Source of the DNA: Rhodocollybia butyracea | Lineage: Eukaryota > Basidiomycota > Agaricomycetes > Agaricales > Omphalotaceae | Assembly: GCA_015501585.1 (NCBI GenBank) | Contig: JADNRY010000597.1 | Coordinates: forward strand, 1-36,367 | Direction of reading: 5' to 3' | DNA: 36,367 nucleotides | The notes under the pieces: generated by a model | What the model saw: only the letters and a program-made list of their open reading frames with translations | Told to the model about the DNA's origin: nothing | Database searches by the model: none | Shown here: piece after piece, positions 31,940 to 36,367 of the stretch | How positions within the stretch are numbered: the first letter of the stretch is position 1 | Layout of the letters: every line of letters starts with the position of its first letter | Translations under genes and position numbers: made by a program

Positions 31940-32790
31940 ACATTCCAATACCACCCGGGATCTTCGAGGACGTGTGTAAGATAATAAAACAAAAGATTGA
32001 TGCAGGAGTTTACGAACCTAGTAGTGCCTCCTATCGCTCAAAGTGGTTTTGCATAGTTAAAAAGGATGGAAAAAGTTTACGTTTGGTCCATAGTCTGGAA
32101 CCGTTGAATGAAGTTACTATACAACATTCTGGTGTACCGCCGGCCCCGGCTGAAGTCTCTAGGACTTCTGTAGTTGAGCTTGTGGAGCTACTTTTGATCT
32201 CTATGTCGGATACGATGAGAGGCCATTAGCAGTTTCCTCGAGGGATCTAACAACCTTTCAAACACCTTTTGGACCACACAGGCTCGTGAAATTACCAATG
32301 GGATGGACAAATTCTGTACCAATCTTCCACGACGATGTAACCTATATCCTACAAGACGAAATTCCACATGTTACAGTCCCCTATATCGACGATGTTCCCG
32401 TAAAAGGTCCGAATACTAGGTACGAACTCCCAGACGGAGGTTACGAGACCATATCAGAGAACGCCGGGATACGACGATTTGTTTGGGAACACATGCAGAA
32501 TGTTAACCGGGTGTGTCAACAGATGAAATATGCCGGGGGTACTTTCTCAGGGAAAAAGTCTTTCATTTTAATCCTGAAATTATCGTCCTAGGACACCGTT
32601 GTACTTACAAAGGCAGGATGCCTGAGGCTGGGATTGCTGAATCAATCTTGACTTGGCCCGAATGCAAGAATAAGCACGACGTACGAGCTTTTCTTGGGAC
32701 TGCTGGACAGTTGCGAATGTTTATCGAGCACTACGCAAAGAAGGCAATGCCCTTGACCAAGTTAACTAGTGACATGGATTGGGAAATGGG
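31940..32790 (+). pseudogene. Reverse transcriptase domain, frameshifted
   Basis: Seen in order: VYEPSSASYRSKWFCIVKKDGK (fingers; the start near 31997), the first catalytic Asp region DLYVGYDER in another frame near 32195, TPFG, LPMGWTN at 32289-32309, then YIDDV at 32382-32396 with the two catalytic aspartates, and the thumb/connection segment VLGHRCTYKGRMPE and FLGTAGQLRMFI. Three different frames are used, so no active enzyme can be made from this copy. Confidence 0.85.
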
Positions 32791-33260
32791 GAGATGAACA
32801 ACGGAAAGCAATGGACGCTCTCAAGGATGGTGTAAGGAATGCCCCGGCACTCCGAAACATTAACTATGAGTGGGACGTTTGTCTCGCAGTTGACACTTCT
32901 TACAAAGCAGTGGGATGGTTTATTTAATCAAATAGATCCTGACGGTCCTAAAAAGAAGTATTTTAATTACTTTGGATCAACTACGTTAAACGAGCGGGAA
33001 GCCCGGTTCTCTCAGTCTAAGAGAGAACTCTATGGTCTCAAACTATCATTACAATCAAGCTATTACTTAGTCTATGGCTCTCGACAGAATGACCGTGGAG
33101 ACTGATGCAAGCTACATCAAGGGTATGTTAGATCATCCCAGCTGTGGTCCGAACGCTACAATCAATAGATGGATTGAGGAGATCCGTAAGTTCCACTTCA
33201 AGATTTTACATGTGAAGGGTATTTTGCACGGACCAGATGGTTTGTCACGGAGACCTCCGG
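32791..33260 (+). pseudogene. RNase H domain, frameshifted
   Basis: The first Asp lies in LAVDTSYKAVGWF, the Glu in SKRELYGL and a further Asp in VETDASYIKGML. The domain ends with the linker HVKGILHGPDGLSRRP typical of the RNase H to integrase boundary. Breaks fall at about 32930 and 33060. Confidence 0.75.
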
Positions 33261-33726
33261 GCGGATATCAGTCCCCTCGACCACCAATCGACCCAGATGA
33301 CTATGAAGATTACGATGATGGAGCTCCCGTTGAACTTATCATGGGTGAAGGGGCCAAAGAACCTTTAGATTTTGAGTCCTTCAAGGACGACATTGACCCA
33401 CGCAGTGGTTACCTCGGTGAGCTAGCTTGTCATCCTGAGGACATCCAGGAAGAACTCCAGGAAGCCCTCGATGACGAGAAAGCATCCGAACGTCACCGAA
33501 AATCGCTGATCAAAAGTCACGGTGAAAATCTACTCTTCGTTCAGTCAAACACTTCATATTCCACAAGACTCCGCGGAATGGAGGGCTGATAACCCTTACC
33601 CTCGGGAACGTCGGTCGGAATGGGGAAATAAACTAGATGATATGTTACCTACTATTGCCAAGTGGCATACAGGTGATGAGAAGGATATCACAGAAAACAT
33701 GAGCGCACCGGAAGCCCGAAAGCTTT

Positions 33727-34480
33727 TTGCGTCAAGCAAAGAAATTCTTCGTGGATAAGAAAGGTCGGCTTTATAAGAAAGCTACTGAGGAAGGTGCTCA
33801 GCATCAATTAGTGGTTAGTCCTGACCGTCGAATGTATATGCTACATTGCGCACATGATAGCTTAGCACATAAAGGAACGTTTGCTACCCGCGAGTTCCTG
33901 GATCGACGTTTTTGGTGGCCTGATATGGAAAGCGACGTACATTGGTATGTTGGCTCTTGCATTCCTTGTCAGAACCGTCAATTACGCCTTCTGAAGATTC
34001 CCACCGGTTGTAACACATACTCCCTCATTGTTCCAGAAAGTGCATGTTGATACTATCAATATCACACCCGCGAGCAATAGGTGTAAGTATATTGTTCACG
34101 CTAGGGATTCTCTGTCAAGTTGGTCAGAAGCCCGGGCCTTACCGCAAGAAAACGCGAAGTCCCTGGCCGAGTGGTTCTTTGACGACATAATCTGTCGTTG
34201 GGGATGTCCCGAGGAAGTTGTCACGGATAACGCCCCGGTGATGTTAGCCATGGTTTAACTGGCTCGAGAATAAATATGGAATTAGAGGGATCCGGGTCTC
34301 GCCATATAATTCCCAAGGGAAATGGCAAAATTCGAAAGAGCGCACTTTTGATATTCGACAGGCTCTGGTAAAAGCGACGGGCGGCAATATCAAGAAGTGG
34401 TTCTACTTCCTTAAACATGTATTATGGGCTGATAGAATAACGGCGAGGAGAGGTTTTGGTTGTTCACCATTCTTCTTGGT
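33727..34480 (+). pseudogene. Integrase domain, frameshifted
   Basis: The HHCC zinc part has His at 33853 and 33868 (AHDSLAH) and Cys pairs at 33958 and 33967 (CIPC), with WWPDM between. The core shows Asp at 34049 (HVDT) and 34226 (TDNA). The region that should carry the catalytic Glu, near 34335, is broken by two apparent single-base insertions. Downstream, KHVLWADRITARRGFGCSPF matches the conserved end of the core. No chromodomain was recognised; the region after 34480 has a basic stretch and an FKPGTLVQVRN motif. Confidence 0.85.
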
Positions 34481-34860
34481 AACCGGCGCGGAACCATTAT
34501 TACCTTTTGATCATCATTGAGTCTACATGGTTGGTAAATCCCACCAGATCGTATCTTGACTACCGAGGAATTATTGGGTTATCGTGCACAGGCCTTGTCA
34601 AAACATAGAACCTTTGTTGAGGACATGCGAGAGCGTGTCACTGAAAATAAGAGAAGACACCTAAGGGAGTTCGAGAAGAAGTATCGCCATGTCATCTTCG
34701 ACTACGATTTCAAACCCGGGACGCTTGTTCAGGTTAGAAATACAGCAATCGAAAAGAATCTTGACAGGAAGATGTTCCCTAGATATATGGACCGATGGTC
34801 GTTATCCGTAGAACTAGGGGAGGTTCTTACATTATCGCGGAAATGGATGGTACCGTGTTG

Positions 34861-35640
34861 AAAAGCAAAGTTGGTGCATTTAGGGTCTTACCCACCGTTC
34901 CCGATACAAACCTATGAACTTACCCGAAGATATACATGATCTCATCGACTTGACCAAGGATCAGTTAGACACCATGGTAAACGATGGTGATGACGATGAG
35001 GATGTGGAATTTATCCGTAAAGGGGGGACCCCTTGTTTGATCAAATCCCTACCTTGAGAAAACCAGTAGACGGTGATGAAGTGGTTTATAACCCTGAAGA
35101 CCCGGACTCTGACGAAGATTCAAGCGAGGAAGAGATTATACCGGAGACAGACGAAGCTCCTCGTGTCAGAACACGCGCGATGCGAAAAGTGATACCTAAT
35201 AATGAACGCTAACGTGTTCGAGGGATTTATAACACTATGCATTTCCTTGCCGTGGAAAGAAACTTACCTTTGTGTCAAGTTATGTTAATCTCGAGAACTC
35301 CGTGTTATCATCAATACACGTGGATTTATTGGGCTTTTAAGACTGTAATAGTCAGAGGCCTATGTTAAAGATATAAACGAGTGACTATAGGCTTAACTAG
35401 TACTGGAATCGAATTGCCGGAGCTCACAGGCTACCAGGCGAAGAAGATAAAGAGACTGTAAAGACTGTGGTTTCTCGAGAGAAAGTTTATTTAAAGAATT
35501 CGACTAGAAGCTCGGTTCAGACAACGATATAGTGTCCGGAGAGAAAAACTTACAAGTTATTTACCACTCCAACGATGCTAACAGGGAGGATTGACACATC
35601 GCACACTCCATCCCTGTACATTCACAACAACCAATGCTCA
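34861..35640. other. Pol tail and 3' region without a recognisable LTR
   Basis: Up to 35212 the sequence encodes an acidic tail (DDGDDDEDVEF, then ending VIPNNER). From 35213 on, no gene is seen. A TTTCTCGAGAGAAA palindrome lies near 35471. I compared it by eye with 25690-27300 and found no long match. Confidence 0.5.
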
Positions 35641-35656
35641 CTGAAGGCATAGTGGA

Positions 35657-36367
35657 TTAACGCCCGCTTGTCTGACGATGTTCAAGGGAAAGTTGACGTA
35701 CACCTTCTACCATTTCTGAGTCCTCTCTGAACTTCAAAAGGTGGACCAAGCTGTCTGTGACTTTCTGAGCTTGGAGAGCACGAGCGTAAAAGACCTGGGT
35801 CTTGCTCAGGTTCCCGAGATACTCGTTCCTATGAATATTCAAGAGAACATTGAGATTGGTATCGGTCATCGAGGCAAAGTCGAGTTCGCCAAATTGGCCG
35901 GTCAAAGAAGCAAGGAATTGCTTGGCCACAACGCATTCGCGTCGCGCACGGGTAACTCGCAACAGATGTAACGGATTTGTTAAAACAGTTATAAATACTC
36001 ACCAGCATCCTCGGGAGAGCTATCAATGAGCTCAGCGTCGAAACGCATGCGCTTTCCGTACTCATTGACAAGACTGGCCGCTTCATTGGCAACAGGCGTT
36101 TCCTCGACTTTCCTCTTAAGTGATGAAGTACTCACTTCACCGGAAGCCTATGTGGAGACGTCAGCCAAAGTGTTTACAGGGCCCGAGGAAAGGATCTAAG
36201 TACCTTGGCCTTCGAGACTTCCTAGACTCTGGGTCTTCTTCCTCGAAGCCTGAGCGCGAGCCAGCGCGTCAGTAATTTCCGGGGGATCCTGGAACTCTTT
36301 AGTCAGTACGACCGCTCGTTGATTCCAAGCCCGAGAGCCAAATGGTCCTTTTGGGAGAGGCAAAGCC
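35657..36367 (-). CDS. Partial multi-exon gene, unknown function
   Basis: The gene runs off the right edge. The last exon 35955-35657 and the exon 36147-36003 join in frame across a 47-bp GTGAGT intron. A further exon (36367-36204) ends at GTACTT, with a CTGAC branch and TAG acceptor (56-bp intron), but that junction is one base out of phase, so an indel or another splice site is needed. Recognisable text: LPLPKGPFGSRAWNQRA, then SSLKRKVEETP, NEYGKRMRFDAELIDSS, then FGELDFASMTDTNLNVLL and KTQVFYARALQAQKV. The C-terminal 100 residues look helical. I know no family for it. Confidence 0.55.

Larger units (their letters stand above)
29564..34860 (+). pseudogene. Pol of the Gypsy element, broken
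   Basis: Begins MQGRVTRGNTLGKQ shortly after gag. The first part is Lys/Pro-rich and is interrupted by TGA at 29813-29815, with the same frame resuming through the protease to 30988. After that, frames change near 31000, 31520, 31830, 32180, 32560, 32790, 33060, 33540, 33740, 34010 and around 34250-34350. Each segment still carries its domain motifs. The order protease, RT, RNase H, integrase places it in Ty3/Gypsy rather than Copia. Confidence 0.8.
25690..35212 (+). mobile_element. Decayed Ty3/Gypsy-type LTR retrotransposon
   Basis: Gag, protease, RT, RNase H and integrase occur in Ty3/Gypsy order on the plus strand over about 8 kb, preceded by a 1.6-kb leader with a TATATA box at 26561. 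Internal stops and at least eight frameshifts make it non-functional. I could not find a 3' copy of any 5' segment between 35213 and 35640, so the 3' LTR is missing or unrecognisable, and the 5' border near 25690 is a guess from the end of the tandem array. Motif wording (LPMGWTN, YIDDV, GCSPFF) is typical of agaricomycete Gypsy elements. Confidence 0.85.

Overview
The window looks like repeat-rich, gene-poor chromatin of a filamentous basidiomycete, probably an agaricomycete. Three things suggest this: a FunK1-type kinase gene, genes cut by many 39-57 bp GT-AG introns, and a decayed Ty3/Gypsy element whose RT, RNase H and integrase motifs look like those of mushroom-forming fungi. No bacterial features, tRNA or rRNA genes were seen.

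Layout. 1-5270 is a 61-bp minisatellite in three blocks, split by two related inserts; the first insert carries a 93-bp CACTG-ended MITE. 5288-5405 holds a 22-23 bp repeat. 6611-8135 is a satellite of about 154 bp organised as 308-bp dimers. 8136-8912 is AT-rich. 9172-11234 holds a minus-strand gene whose C-terminus has four SUMO-interacting-like motifs, bracketed by inverted and direct repeats. 12752-13515 and 18530-19480 look like LTR or promoter units in opposite orientation. Each has a TATA box followed by an array of stem-loops with a shared loop core and varying stems. Between them lie a damaged FunK1 kinase gene (13774-15957) and an intact three-exon gene with a possible RNase H1 N-terminal-like domain (16940-17675).

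19745-21455 is a decayed gene resembling fungal Sld3. It lies head-to-head with an apparently functional Zn2Cys6-like/coiled-coil gene (21594-22509). A multi-exon gene of unknown function follows on the minus strand (22772-23879). 24738-25667 is a very uniform 46-bp tandem array built of palindromic words. It abuts the Gypsy element (gag, protease, RT, RNase H, integrase; about 25690-35212), which has several stops and frameshifts and no recognisable 3' LTR. The window ends inside another minus-strand multi-exon gene.

The most unusual signal is the pair of stem-loop arrays at 13224-13507 and 18547-18991. The loops are nearly constant and the stems differ from unit to unit while staying complementary, which points to a conserved structure in the transcribed leader or LTR of a retroelement family. 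A second theme is decay: most long genes carry single-base frameshifts, and several also carry in-frame stops that C-to-T changes could explain.
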